DNA of 63,232 nt. Origin: Tepidibacter formicigenes DSM 15518 (GTDB taxonomy: Bacteria; Bacillota; Clostridia; Peptostreptococcales; Peptostreptococcaceae). The notes beneath the pieces are model-generated. The model was not told where the DNA came from and did not search any database. It saw nothing but the letters and a program-made list of their open reading frames with translations. The stretch covers positions 1 to 63,232 of the forward strand of contig NZ_FRAE01000013.1 of NCBI RefSeq assembly GCF_900142235.1. The letters run 5' to 3'. Positions within the stretch are counted from its first letter, which is position 1; every line of letters starts with the position of its first letter. The position numbers were made by a program, and so were the translations under genes. Shown piece by piece: positions 44,330-53,070 of this stretch.

Positions 44330-44953
44330 GTGTATTCAAATTTAACTGAAAAACAAATAGAAATATTAAATTTTATTAAATTACAAATAAATAAAAAAGG
44401 ATACCCACCTTCAGTTAGGGAGATATGTAGCGCAGTAAATTTGAAATCAACATCTACTGTACACTCTCATCTAAATAAATTAGAAGAAAAAGGATATATA
44501 AGGAAAGATCCTACTAAACCAAGAGCTATTGAAATTTTAGACTTTAATAATGAAAATTTTTTTAGTAGAAAAGAAACTATAGATGTTCCTTTAGTTGGAA
44601 GTGTTACTGCTGGTTCTCCTATTTTAGCTATGGAAAATATAGAAGATTTCATTCCATTACCTTCCAATCTGATAGAGGGAGGTATTAATTTTATGTTAAA
44701 AGTCAAAGGAGATAGCATGATTAGTGCAGGTATATTAGATGGAGATTATATCATTGTTTCTAAGAAATCTGTAGCAAGAAATGGGGAAATTGTAGTTGTT
44801 TTGACAGATGATAACGAATCTACTGTTAAAAGATTTTTTAAAGAAAAAGATAAAATAAGACTTCAACCTGAAAATCCTTATATGGAACCTATATATTTAG
44901 ATGATGTTAAAATACTCGGAACTGTTAAAGGAGTTTTTAGAGTTATAAAATAA
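44330..44953 (+). CDS. lexA: LexA SOS repressor
   Basis: A 207-residue repressor and autoprotease. The N-terminal winged helix ([46 protein letters not shown]) is followed by the cleavage site A94-G95 (VTAGSP) and the Ser-Lys dyad S129 (VKGDSMI) and K167 (STVKRFF). All are in place, so it should self-cleave with RecA. GTG follows GGGAGGAG. An SOS box overlaps its promoter, and a bidirectional terminator closes the gene. Confidence 0.97.
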   Translation: MYSNLTEKQIEILNFIKLQINKKGYPPSVREICSAVNLKSTSTVHSHLNKLEEKGYIRKDPTKPRAIEILDFNNENFFSRKETIDVPLVGSVTAGSPILAMENIEDFIPLPSNLIEGGINFMLKVKGDSMISAGILDGDYIIVSKKSVARNGEIVVVLTDDNESTVKRFFKEKDKIRLQPENPYMEPIYLDDVKILGTVKGVFRVIK

Positions 44954-44985
44954 GACATGGGTTTTATCCATGTCTTATTTTATAT
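44948..44985. terminator. Bidirectional terminator between lexA and glutamine synthetase
   Basis: AAATAAGACATGG and its complement pair around GTTTTAT, with T or A runs at each end. It serves both convergent genes. Confidence 0.85.
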
Positions 44986-46911
44986 TTAAAATAAATTTCT
45001 TTTATAAACTAAATATAATTCTTTTAGCTCTTTAATTTTTTCTTTCATTTCAACTTGAAGAATAGATACTAAATCATAATCCTTATTATCGATTCCTTCT
45101 CTTATTTTAGTAAATAAAGATTTTTCATCCATTTTATCTTTCATCAAGTAGCATTTTAGTTGATGTATTTTTTCCCAAGTAACAACATCTAAATCAGATA
45201 CATCATCATATTGATGAAGTTTTTTGCAAGATCTTACTATTTTTATATTATCTCCTAAAATTCTATCTTTTAATTCTGTTAACCATTGATCTATTATAGA
45301 TTCTTTAAATGAACCTATAATTTCATACGAAAATACATCTCCTCGTATTAATACTTCTTTCTTATTAGCATATAAATCTAAATTTTTAGCATTATCCCAA
45401 ACTGTTTTAGGTGGTAAACCAAATAGTTTATTTCTTTCTTCTTCTGTATAAAATTCAAATACATCTTCTTCACTTCTATATTGTCTAGTAGCTTCTAAGT
45501 ACTCACTTTCTTCTCCAGCTTTTTTGGAAAATTCAATTTCTAAATCTTTAGATGATTTTTGGTTTTCTAAAGAATAAGTTATACCATCAAGCATAGTTTG
45601 ATATGACGCTGCTAGCACTAAATAAGTATTTGATAATGGATTTGGCGCTCTAAGTTCAAATCTAGTAGCTAAAGGATTTTCCATATCTCTTATTAGTCCG
45701 ACTAAAATTGATCTGTTTCTTGAAGGATTTTCTGTACTTTTCCCAAGAGAAGATACTATACAAACTGGAGCTTCAAAACCTGGTTTTAATCTATTTAACG
45801 CATCATTTGAAGATGTTACAAAAGGATTTACTACTTCATAGTTATTAAGTATTCCCATTAATGCCCCAAAACCGATAGGACTTAAATATTCTTTTTTCAT
45901 ATTAATTGGAGAAAATAAATTTACTATTTTTCCATTTTTAAGTTTAGCTGCTACTCCTAAATGAGTATGTTCTCCACTTCCTGCTACTCCTTCAATTGGT
46001 TTTGCTAGAAAAGAAACTTCAAGGCCATGGCTTTGAAACACATCTGTAACAAGATTTCTTACAATCAACTCATTGTCTGCTGCTTGTAAACTATTGCTAT
46101 ACTTCCAGTCTATTTCAAGCTGTTCTATTACATGATTTAATCTACCAGTAGTACCTACAGTAGACCTAATACCTCCAACCTCTTTATGACCCATTTCAGG
46201 ATTAACTCCGTATTTATCCATAAGCCATATAGTTCTTTCAAGTGCTGTTCTAACTGTTCCTTGAGTTCTTTTCCAATATTGTTCCTTTAAATTTTGAGAT
46301 GTAGAAAGTTTCTCTTCATCTGCTTTATCTTCAGGAGTTTTAACCCAAAATTCAAGTTCTGTAGCTGAAGTTAAAAGAATTTCTTCTATATCTTCAAATT
46401 TATCAATTCCTATAGATTTTAATGCATATGGATTTTTAGATAATAAGCTCAGTACTTTATTTTTAAAGTTATTAATGGACTTTTGAAGTATTGATCTTGA
46501 GCATACCATTTTATTATTATGAATTAAAAAAGATGGTATTCTTAAAGTTCCTACAGGAAGACCTGTTTCATCATCTAAATTTTCAAAGTTATAATCTATA
46601 AACCAATTTACATTTTTGTCCGGAACAATATCTACTTTTGCATCATTTAGTGTAGCAATATTGTGAAGAACAACACTAGAACCATCAGTTTGTATTCCAT
46701 ATTCAAGAAATTTATCTATATCATCTAAAAAAGTACTAACAGGAATTTTTTCATCTGTATCATTCCCTCTTAAATCTATACCTACTAATGATACAAATTG
46801 AATTTCCGGATGAGAAGTAAGAATTTGTTTAATTTCAGCCGAATTATGTTTAGTTCTAGGTATGAAGTATACAAGATTAGATAAAATACCTTTTTTAAAT
46901 TCTTTTAACAT
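44986..46911 (-). CDS. glnA: Glutamine synthetase, long clostridial form
   Basis: The 641-residue protein makes glutamine from glutamate and ammonia. GS landmarks are visible: TDGSSV, SATELEFWVKTP, VEQLEIDWKYS-like metal site region, AGSGEHTHLGVAAKL, SSRNRS-like (NPSRNRSILVG) and FELRAPNPLSNTYLVLAASYQTMLDG. After residue 450 is a helical extension of about 180 residues not found in ordinary GlnA (about 450 residues). Such 630-residue forms occur in clostridia. No GlnR box is recognised upstream. The extension may be regulatory. ATG follows GGGAGG. Confidence 0.88.
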   Translation of the reverse strand: MLKEFKKGILSNLVYFIPRTKHNSAEIKQILTSHPEIQFVSLVGIDLRGNDTDEKIPVSTFLDDIDKFLEYGIQTDGSSVVLHNIATLNDAKVDIVPDKNVNWFIDYNFENLDDETGLPVGTLRIPSFLIHNNKMVCSRSILQKSINNFKNKVLSLLSKNPYALKSIGIDKFEDIEEILLTSATELEFWVKTPEDKADEEKLSTSQNLKEQYWKRTQGTVRTALERTIWLMDKYGVNPEMGHKEVGGIRSTVGTTGRLNHVIEQLEIDWKYSNSLQAADNELIVRNLVTDVFQSHGLEVSFLAKPIEGVAGSGEHTHLGVAAKLKNGKIVNLFSPINMKKEYLSPIGFGALMGILNNYEVVNPFVTSSNDALNRLKPGFEAPVCIVSSLGKSTENPSRNRSILVGLIRDMENPLATRFELRAPNPLSNTYLVLAASYQTMLDGITYSLENQKSSKDLEIEFSKKAGEESEYLEATRQYRSEEDVFEFYTEEERNKLFGLPPKTVWDNAKNLDLYANKKEVLIRGDVFSYEIIGSFKESIIDQWLTELKDRILGDNIKIVRSCKKLHQYDDVSDLDVVTWEKIHQLKCYLMKDKMDEKSLFTKIREGIDNKDYDLVSILQVEMKEKIKELKELYLVYKRNLF

Positions 46912-47182
46912 GTTATGTCCTCCCTTATATGATTTATGTAATATTAATTTAAAAAATACAATTTTACGAATTTTATAGCGTTATTTCCGTATATAATTCG
47001 ATGATGTTCGTACGTTTTAAAAACCAAAACAACATATAATTAAGAAATTTGCATTTATTAATATTGAAATTATATTATATATTTTGATATTTGTAAAGAT
47101 TAAAAAAATAATATTCTCAATTATGAATTATTTATAATAAAAAGTTTCATTTTATAATTTCTTATAATTTCCTATTAATTAT

Positions 47183-47220
47183 AAAAAAGCATTAGAGTAC
47201 ATTATATACTCTAACGCTAA
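47183..47220 (-). terminator. Terminator of the PLP enzyme gene
   Basis: On the minus strand, GCGTTAGAGTA pairs with TACTCTAATGC and ends in TTTTTT. The rest of the 330 bp gap up to 46912 is AT-rich and holds no gene; it should contain the glnA promoter, which I cannot place with confidence. Confidence 0.85.
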
Positions 47221-47241
47221 AAAATATACATACTAATTATA

Positions 47242-48546
47242 CTAAAATATTATTTGGTTAATATCAAAATTATTATCATTTACCATTTGTGATAAAGCCT
47301 TTAAAACTCCAAACTTAGAATGTGTATATGTAAGTCCCCCTTGAAAATAAACAACGTAAGGAGGTTTAATAGGAGCATCAGCACTAAGCTCTATAGAAGA
47401 ACCTTGAACAAAAGCTCCAGCCGCCATAATTACATCACTATCATACCCAGGCATAGCCCATGGCTCAGGATTAACAAATGAATCTACAGGAGCAGCATAT
47501 TGAACACCTCTACAGAAGGATATTACTTCATTAGCATTTTTTAATTTTACACTTTGTATTATATCACTTCTTAAATCATCATATTTTGGAAGAACTTCAT
47601 ATCCTAATTTTTCAAATAGTTTAGAACAAAATATCGATCCCATTAAAGCCTGAGAAACTATATAAGGAGCTAAAAATAGTCCTTGAAGTACAGTTCTTGT
47701 TGTTCCAAAAGTAAGCCCACATTCTTTTCCTATACCAGGAGAAGTAAGTCTAAAAGCTATTAATTCTACTAATTCTTTTTTCCCTACTATATATCCTCCT
47801 GTTAAAGCAAGTCCTCCTCCTGGATTTTTGATTAAAGAACCAGCCATAATATCTGCTCCAACATCTGTAGGTTCTTTAGTTTCTAAAAATTCACCATAAC
47901 AGTTATCTACCATTACTATTATATCTTCTCTTACTGATTTTACAGTTTTTATTATATGTTCTATATCACTTATACTTAAAGATTTCCTCCAGCTGTATCC
48001 TTTAGATCTTTGTATTAATACAAGTTTAGTTTTTTCATTTATGCTATTTTTTATATTATCATAATCAGGGTCTCCATTGTCTAAAAAATCTACCTGTTTA
48101 TATGTAACTCCAAATTCTTTTAAAGAGCCCTTTGATTCTCTAATTCCTATAACCTCTTCTAAAGTATCATATGGTTTACCAGTAGCAGATAATATTTCAT
48201 CTCCTGGTCTTACAAGTCCACTTATACATAAAGATAAAGCATGAGTACCATTAACTATAATAGGTCTTACTATTGAATCTTCTGTATTAAAAACATAAGA
48301 GTATATTTCTTCTACTTTTTCTCTTCCTATATCATTATATCCATATCCAGTAGTCCAGTTAAAATGCGTATCACTCAGCTTTGCTTTTTGCATTGCTCTT
48401 AAGACTTTATATTGATTGTATTCTCTTACTCCATCAATTTTTTTAAACTGATCTTTAATTTCATTTTCTATCTTCTCAGATAATTTAAGTATTTTATCAT
48501 CAATATTATAAAAATTTAAAAGCATATCTTTTGTTTCATTAAGCAT
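47242..48546 (-). CDS. YnbB-like PLP enzyme (methionine gamma-lyase family, aluminium-resistance annotated)
   Basis: A 434-residue fold-type I PLP enzyme with the Lys-containing GSLIKNPGGGLALTGGYIVG, VDNCYGEFLE (Asp for the ring nitrogen) and QRSKGYSWRKSLSI. It is the YnbB family, often annotated aluminium resistance or methionine gamma-lyase-like; real substrate unknown. It sits next to glutamine synthetase and is transcribed away from the recombinase, with which it shares an upstream region. ATG follows GGGTGAT. Confidence 0.82.
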   Translation of the reverse strand: MLNETKDMLLNFYNIDDKILKLSEKIENEIKDQFKKIDGVREYNQYKVLRAMQKAKLSDTHFNWTTGYGYNDIGREKVEEIYSYVFNTEDSIVRPIIVNGTHALSLCISGLVRPGDEILSATGKPYDTLEEVIGIRESKGSLKEFGVTYKQVDFLDNGDPDYDNIKNSINEKTKLVLIQRSKGYSWRKSLSISDIEHIIKTVKSVREDIIVMVDNCYGEFLETKEPTDVGADIMAGSLIKNPGGGLALTGGYIVGKKELVELIAFRLTSPGIGKECGLTFGTTRTVLQGLFLAPYIVSQALMGSIFCSKLFEKLGYEVLPKYDDLRSDIIQSVKLKNANEVISFCRGVQYAAPVDSFVNPEPWAMPGYDSDVIMAAGAFVQGSSIELSADAPIKPPYVVYFQGGLTYTHSKFGVLKALSQMVNDNNFDINQIIF

Positions 48547-48609
48547 TTATATCACCCACTTTAAAAGTATTATTGCAACATTAGGATTTTACCACAAAGA
48601 AAAATTATA

Positions 48610-48638
48610 TTCAATTTTTTTGTCATATGGTATATAAT
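48610..48638 (+). promoter_or_regulatory. Promoter of the second recombinase
   Basis: TTCAAT at 48610-48615 and TATAAT at 48633-48638 are 17 bp apart. Transcription would start at the edge of, or within, the palindromic site at 48646-48679, so a bound recombinase could repress its own gene. Confidence 0.5.
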
Positions 48639-48645
48639 TTTATAT

Positions 48646-48679
48646 ATAACTTCGCATAACATATCTTATGCGAAGTTAT
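48646..48679. other. lox/dif-like palindromic recombination site candidate
   Basis: Perfect 13 bp arms ATAACTTCGCATA and TATGCGAAGTTAT flank an 8 bp spacer ACATATCT; counting the inner A-T pair, 14 bp arms flank a 6 bp centre CATATC. The arms match those of Cre loxP (ATAACTTCGTATA) at 12 of 13 positions. The inner 11-6-11 layout and TTATG half-site also match Xer dif sites. It lies 24 bp upstream of a tyrosine recombinase start. Alternatives are an operator or an RNA hairpin in the leader. Confidence 0.6.
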
Positions 48680-48702
48680 TAAGTAAATAAAGGGGAGATA
48701 TT

Positions 48703-49734
48703 ATGAAATATACTATAGAAAATTTAGTAAGTAATTTAAAGCTTAGAAGAAAGTTATTTCCTTGTAACTTTAAAAACTATCCAATGGAGTTTAAGGAAGG
48801 ACTTGAGGTATTTATTGATGCCTTAATTTCTGCTCAAAAATCTATAAACACTATAGAAGCCTATTATTTCGATTTAAAGACGTTTTTTGATTATATAGTG
48901 TTAAACTATAATGGCATTGAATATCTTGCCGATATTCGCCCTATAAACCTTACCCGTTTTTATACATATTTAGAAACTGAAAAAAAGAATTCACATAAAT
49001 CTATTATGAGAAAAAAAATGGTTCTTAATATATTCTTCAAATATTTAATAGAGCAGGGAATAATTTTAGAAAGACAAAATCCAATAAGAAAAGAAGAAGT
49101 AATTAAAAGTAAAGTTAAAAATAAAAAAATAACTCCTGTTTATCTAGAAAAAGAGGAGATAAAAGAACTTTTTAATTATATAAAAAACAAAAAAACTAAT
49201 AAGTTTTATAAACTTAGAGATTTGAGCATATTTTCTCTAATGCTTTATAGCGGACTTAGAGTCTCTGAAATTGTTAGTATTAATTTAGAAGATATAGACT
49301 ATGCTATAAAACATGAAGTTTTATCTATAATAGGAAAAGGAAACAAAGAAAGAAAAATACCATTACTTAAAGAAGAACTATTTGAAGGAAGTTTAAAATA
49401 TTTATATGATTATTATAATGAAAGAGCAAAAATAGATATATCAACAAATGCTTTATTTATATCAAGTAAAAAATTTAGAATAACCACTAGAGGAATTCAA
49501 ATGCTTGTGAAAAAATATTCTCAAAATATTAATATAAATAAAGATATAACCCCTCATAAATTAAGACATACATTCGCTACTCACTTAATAAAAAATGGTG
49601 CAGACATAAGAAAGGTTCAAGAACTTTTAGGTCATTCATCTATATCTACAACTCAAATATATACACATATAAAAATAGAAGATTTAAAAGATACATTAAG
49701 AGAATATAATTTAGATTTAAAAAATGTAATATAA
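48703..49734 (+). CDS. XerC/D-like tyrosine recombinase
   Basis: A 343-residue recombinase has every catalytic residue: R186 (YSGLRVSEI), K212 (GKGNKERKIPL), H285 and R288 (HKLRHTFATHL), H311 (LGHSSISTTQ) and the nucleophile Y320 (QIYTH). The N-terminal core-binding domain covers about 30-135. The motifs are those of Xer proteins, with a slightly longer N-terminus than XerC/D (about 300). A palindromic lox/dif-like site sits right upstream, its likely target. ATG follows GGGGAGAT. The dispersed repeat begins right after its stop codon. Confidence 0.9.
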   Translation: MKYTIENLVSNLKLRRKLFPCNFKNYPMEFKEGLEVFIDALISAQKSINTIEAYYFDLKTFFDYIVLNYNGIEYLADIRPINLTRFYTYLETEKKNSHKSIMRKKMVLNIFFKYLIEQGIILERQNPIRKEEVIKSKVKNKKITPVYLEKEEIKELFNYIKNKKTNKFYKLRDLSIFSLMLYSGLRVSEIVSINLEDIDYAIKHEVLSIIGKGNKERKIPLLKEELFEGSLKYLYDYYNERAKIDISTNALFISSKKFRITTRGIQMLVKKYSQNININKDITPHKLRHTFATHLIKNGADIRKVQELLGHSSISTTQIYTHIKIEDLKDTLREYNLDLKNVI

Positions 49735-49886
49735 AAAAGTCTTTATTCTAAAGATTTTAAATGTAGACTTTTTTAAAATTTCATGACGCCAACGAATTCT
49801 AACGAATTCCGTTGCTTAAAACTCATAACGGAATTTATATTTATACACAATTCAAAAGGATTATAATTTCCTATTCATTATAAAAA
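49733..49886 (+). repeat. Copy 2 of the ~155 bp dispersed element
   Basis: This is the inverted partner of 12250-12406, with about seven differences by eye. It begins at the recombinase stop codon with the same terminator-like stem (AAAAAAGTCT ... AGACTTTTTT), continues with AACGAATTC repeats and the AATTCCGTT/AACGGAATT stem, and ends next to the hfq terminator. Its orientation relative to the upstream gene is the same as in copy 1. Confidence 0.85.
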
Positions 49887-49906
49887 GGAGTGCATAGCAC
49901 TCCTTA
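49884..49906 (-). terminator. Terminator of hfq
   Basis: On the minus strand AAGGAGTGC pairs with GCACTCCTT around TAT, then TTTATAA. It ends the mismatch repair-hfq unit. Confidence 0.75.
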
Positions 49907-49907
49907 A

Positions 49908-50156
49908 TTATCTATTAGAACCTTGGTTGTTGTTATTAATTAAGTTTATATTTTTACTTGGTATTATAGTAGATACAGCATGTTTATAAATCATTTGTTG
50001 CTTCCCTTCATTTTCAAGAATTATTATATAACTATCAAAGCCTTTTACCAGACCTTTTAATTGAACTCCATTCATCAAAAATATTGTTATACCTATTTTT
50101 TCTCTTCTTGCTTGATTTAAAAATAAATCTTGTAGGTTTAATGCATTGTTTTTCAC
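49908..50156 (-). CDS. hfq: RNA chaperone Hfq
   Basis: An 82-residue Sm-like protein. Sm1 is in [21 protein letters not shown] and Sm2 in [13 protein letters not shown] (the YKHA motif of the proximal face). The N-terminus [23 protein letters not shown] is typical. It forms a hexameric ring that helps small RNAs and mRNAs pair. GTG follows AGGAGGGG. It lies 64 bp downstream of miaA in the same direction, an arrangement shared by many bacteria. The short Asn-rich tail ([10 protein letters not shown]) is a Gram-positive feature. Confidence 0.97.
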   Translation of the reverse strand: MKNNALNLQDLFLNQARREKIGITIFLMNGVQLKGLVKGFDSYIIILENEGKQQMIYKHAVSTIIPSKNINLINNNNQGSNR

Positions 50157-50219
50157 AAGTACCCCTCCTATATCTTTTGTGTCTTATTTCAGTGTTCTAT
50201 ATTCTATAAATATAGTATT

Positions 50220-51164
50220 CTATAAACTTTTTAAATTTCCTTCTATAAAAGATAAAATTGATGACTTTATTTCATTTAGGTTTTTATATTCATCTAAATC
50301 AAACCATTTAGCAATATCATATCTTTTAAACCAAGTTATCTGTCTTTTTGCATATCTTCTACTATCTCTTTTTATGATATATATAGCTTCATCTAAAGAA
50401 TATTTTCCATTTAAATGTTTTATTATTTCTTTATATCCAATAGCTTTCATAGAAGTCATATCTTCCGTGTATCCCATATTCATAAGTTTTTTTACTTCTT
50501 CTACAAGACCTGAACTTATCATAATGTCTACTCTTTTATTTATTCTTTCATAGAGTATATTTCTATCTCTATTAAGTACAATAAATATTGGGTGATAGTT
50601 TTCATTTAATTTTAAATCTCTCTTAAAATCTCCTATTTTATCATTACTGTCTAAACAAACTTCAAGAGCTCGTATAACCCGTTTCACATTATTAGGATGT
50701 ATTCTTGATGCACTATCAGAATCTAATTCTTTTAGCTTTTCATGAAGGTGTTTTACTCCATATTCATCAGCTTCTTTTTGAAGTTTCTCTCTTAAATCAT
50801 AATTTGATTTAGAATCTGTAAAATCCATTTCATAAATTAAAGAATTTATATAAAGACCTGTTCCCCCTGCTATTAAAGGGATTTTTCCTTTTGAATATAT
50901 TTCATTTATATATTTCTTTGCTCTACTTTGAAACTCTGCTACTGAAAATTCAGTATCAGGAGTAACTTCATCAATCAAATAATGTTTTACACCCTGCATT
51001 TCATCTTCTGTAATTTTAGCAGTTCCTATATCCATGTATTTGTATATTTGCATTGAATCTGCTGAAATTATATCAGTATTAAGGCTTTTAGCTATTTCTA
51101 TTGATAGGTCAGTTTTACCAACAGCAGTAGGACCCGCTATAATTATTAAAGGTATTTTGCTCAT
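50220..51164 (-). CDS. miaA: tRNA dimethylallyltransferase
   Basis: A 314-residue enzyme adds a dimethylallyl group to A37 of tRNAs reading UNN codons. It has the P-loop GPTAVGKTDLS, DSMQIYKYMDIGTAK (catalytic Asp and tRNA contacts), AGGTGLYINSL and the insertion domain, then KRDSRRYAKRQITWFKR. It acts upstream of MiaB, whose gene is in the same cluster. ATG follows GGGGAG; it is 13 nt after mutL. Confidence 0.96.
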   Translation of the reverse strand: MSKIPLIIIAGPTAVGKTDLSIEIAKSLNTDIISADSMQIYKYMDIGTAKITEDEMQGVKHYLIDEVTPDTEFSVAEFQSRAKKYINEIYSKGKIPLIAGGTGLYINSLIYEMDFTDSKSNYDLREKLQKEADEYGVKHLHEKLKELDSDSASRIHPNNVKRVIRALEVCLDSNDKIGDFKRDLKLNENYHPIFIVLNRDRNILYERINKRVDIMISSGLVEEVKKLMNMGYTEDMTSMKAIGYKEIIKHLNGKYSLDEAIYIIKRDSRRYAKRQITWFKRYDIAKWFDLDEYKNLNEIKSSILSFIEGNLKSL

Positions 51165-51177
51165 ATCTCTCCCCTTT

Positions 51178-53070
51178 CTAAATAATCCTTTTAAACATTT
51201 TTTCTATTTCGTATTTTTTCATTTCAACAATTATAGGTCTTCCATGAGGACAAGTAAAAGGATTATTACATTTTTTTAAATCAGCTATAAGTATATTAAT
51301 TTCTATATCTTTTATACTATTATGAGCCTTAATAGCACTTTTACAAGCTATAGATGCTATTCTTTCTTTTTTTAGAGCATAATTGCTAAATAATTCATCT
51401 ATATTGTCTATTATATCTAATATGAATTTTTCAGATTCAGGAACTCCAAATATATTTGGAACCGATCTTATTACAATAGAATTATTACCAAACAATTCAA
51501 CTTCAAAACCAAATTTTTTAAATATATATAATTTATCTTCTATAATTAACATATCTTTATTTGATAATTCTAATATTATAGGCTCTAAAAGAATTTGACT
51601 TGATATAGTCTCATTATAAAATTTCTCCATGTATTTTTCATAAAGTATTCTTTCATGAGCTGCATGTTGATCAATTAAAAACAAAGAATCTCGTTCTTGG
51701 CAAATTATATACGTATTAAATAATGTTCCTATAATATTAAAATCAGGAATTTTTTTATTGACTTCTTTTTCCTCTATATTTTTTTCTTTTATATTACTAA
51801 CACTATCTTTATTTGAGATTTCATTATCAAATATACGTTTTTTATAGATACCTTTAGTATCATATCTATTTATATAATCAGTTGATTTATATGTTTCAAC
51901 ATTTTCTTTAACAGTATCTATTTTTATTTGTTCTTCAGTGATTTTAGAGTTTTCATTATTAATTTTTCCTATTTCATCAATATTAAAATCTTTTAATAAA
52001 TTATCTGCATTTATTATATTGCTTGTTATAGTTTTATTTTCTAAGCTTGAATACGTTCTTTCATATTTAGGTATTAAAGTAGAACTTAAAAGAGCTTTAT
52101 TAATTTCATCTTTAATATAGTTAAATAGTTTTTGATCCTCTTCAAATTTGATCTCAAGTTTAGTAGGGTGTATATTTACATCTATTTTTTTAGGATCTAT
52201 TTTTAAACTTAAAAAACATATAGCATGTTTGTTAATAGGTAATATACCTTTATAAGCTTCATATATAGCACCTAATATTAATTTACTTTTTACATATCTT
52301 CCATTTACATATACATGTTGAAGGGTTTTATTATTTCTATATATACTGTTATTTCCTATAAACCCATCAAGATTTAAATTTTTTGACCTTATAGATAAAG
52401 GAATTAAATTATTATATATGTCTTTTCCATATATACTTCTTATAGTATTTTGAAGATTATTATCTCCAGGTGTAGTTAACATAATTTTGTTATTGTTAAT
52501 ATATTTGAATTGGATATTATAATTTCCAATAGCAAGTTTATTTACTACATCAGTTATACTTATTGTTTCAGAGTTTGTAGACTTAAGAAACTTTTTTCTA
52601 GCAGGAGTATTAAAGAACAAGTCTTTAACTATAATAGTAGTACCTACTGCACTTCCTACAGGTTCTTTACTTATTATATTTCCTCCTTCCAAAGAAAGTT
52701 TTGTTCCTATTTTTTCATCACCGGTTCTAGTTATTAAATCAATTTTAGATACAGATGCAATACTAGCTAAAGCTTCTCCTCTAAATCCTAAAGAATTTAA
52801 TGAATATAGATCATCTATTTTTAAAATTTTGCTAGTAGCATGTCTTAAAAATGATTTTTCTACTTGGTCTGAAGGAATGCCATGGCCGTTATCAGTAATT
52901 CTCATGAATTTTTTTCCGCCATCTTGTATCTCAATAGTTATTTTAGTAGAACCTGCATCTATAGAATTTTCAACAAGTTCTTTTACTACAGAAGAAGGTC
53001 TTTCAACAACCTCTCCTGCAGCAATTTTATTTATTGTATATTCATCTAATAAATTTATTTTTTTAATCAA
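51178..53070 (-). CDS. mutL: DNA mismatch repair protein MutL
   Basis: A 630-residue GHKL ATPase with N-terminal motifs ELVENSIDAGST, DNGHGI, FRGEALASIASV and FFNTPARKKFLKS. A low-complexity linker spans about 330-440. The C-terminal domain has the endonuclease motif DQHAAHERILYE together with SACKSAIKAH and CPHGRP, so this MutL should nick DNA itself, as in bacteria without MutH. Its ATG overlaps the mutS stop (53067-53070), showing translational coupling. Confidence 0.97.
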   Translation of the reverse strand: MIKKINLLDEYTINKIAAGEVVERPSSVVKELVENSIDAGSTKITIEIQDGGKKFMRITDNGHGIPSDQVEKSFLRHATSKILKIDDLYSLNSLGFRGEALASIASVSKIDLITRTGDEKIGTKLSLEGGNIISKEPVGSAVGTTIIVKDLFFNTPARKKFLKSTNSETISITDVVNKLAIGNYNIQFKYINNNKIMLTTPGDNNLQNTIRSIYGKDIYNNLIPLSIRSKNLNLDGFIGNNSIYRNNKTLQHVYVNGRYVKSKLILGAIYEAYKGILPINKHAICFLSLKIDPKKIDVNIHPTKLEIKFEEDQKLFNYIKDEINKALLSSTLIPKYERTYSSLENKTITSNIINADNLLKDFNIDEIGKINNENSKITEEQIKIDTVKENVETYKSTDYINRYDTKGIYKKRIFDNEISNKDSVSNIKEKNIEEKEVNKKIPDFNIIGTLFNTYIICQERDSLFLIDQHAAHERILYEKYMEKFYNETISSQILLEPIILELSNKDMLIIEDKLYIFKKFGFEVELFGNNSIVIRSVPNIFGVPESEKFILDIIDNIDELFSNYALKKERIASIACKSAIKAHNSIKDIEINILIADLKKCNNPFTCPHGRPIIVEMKKYEIEKMFKRII

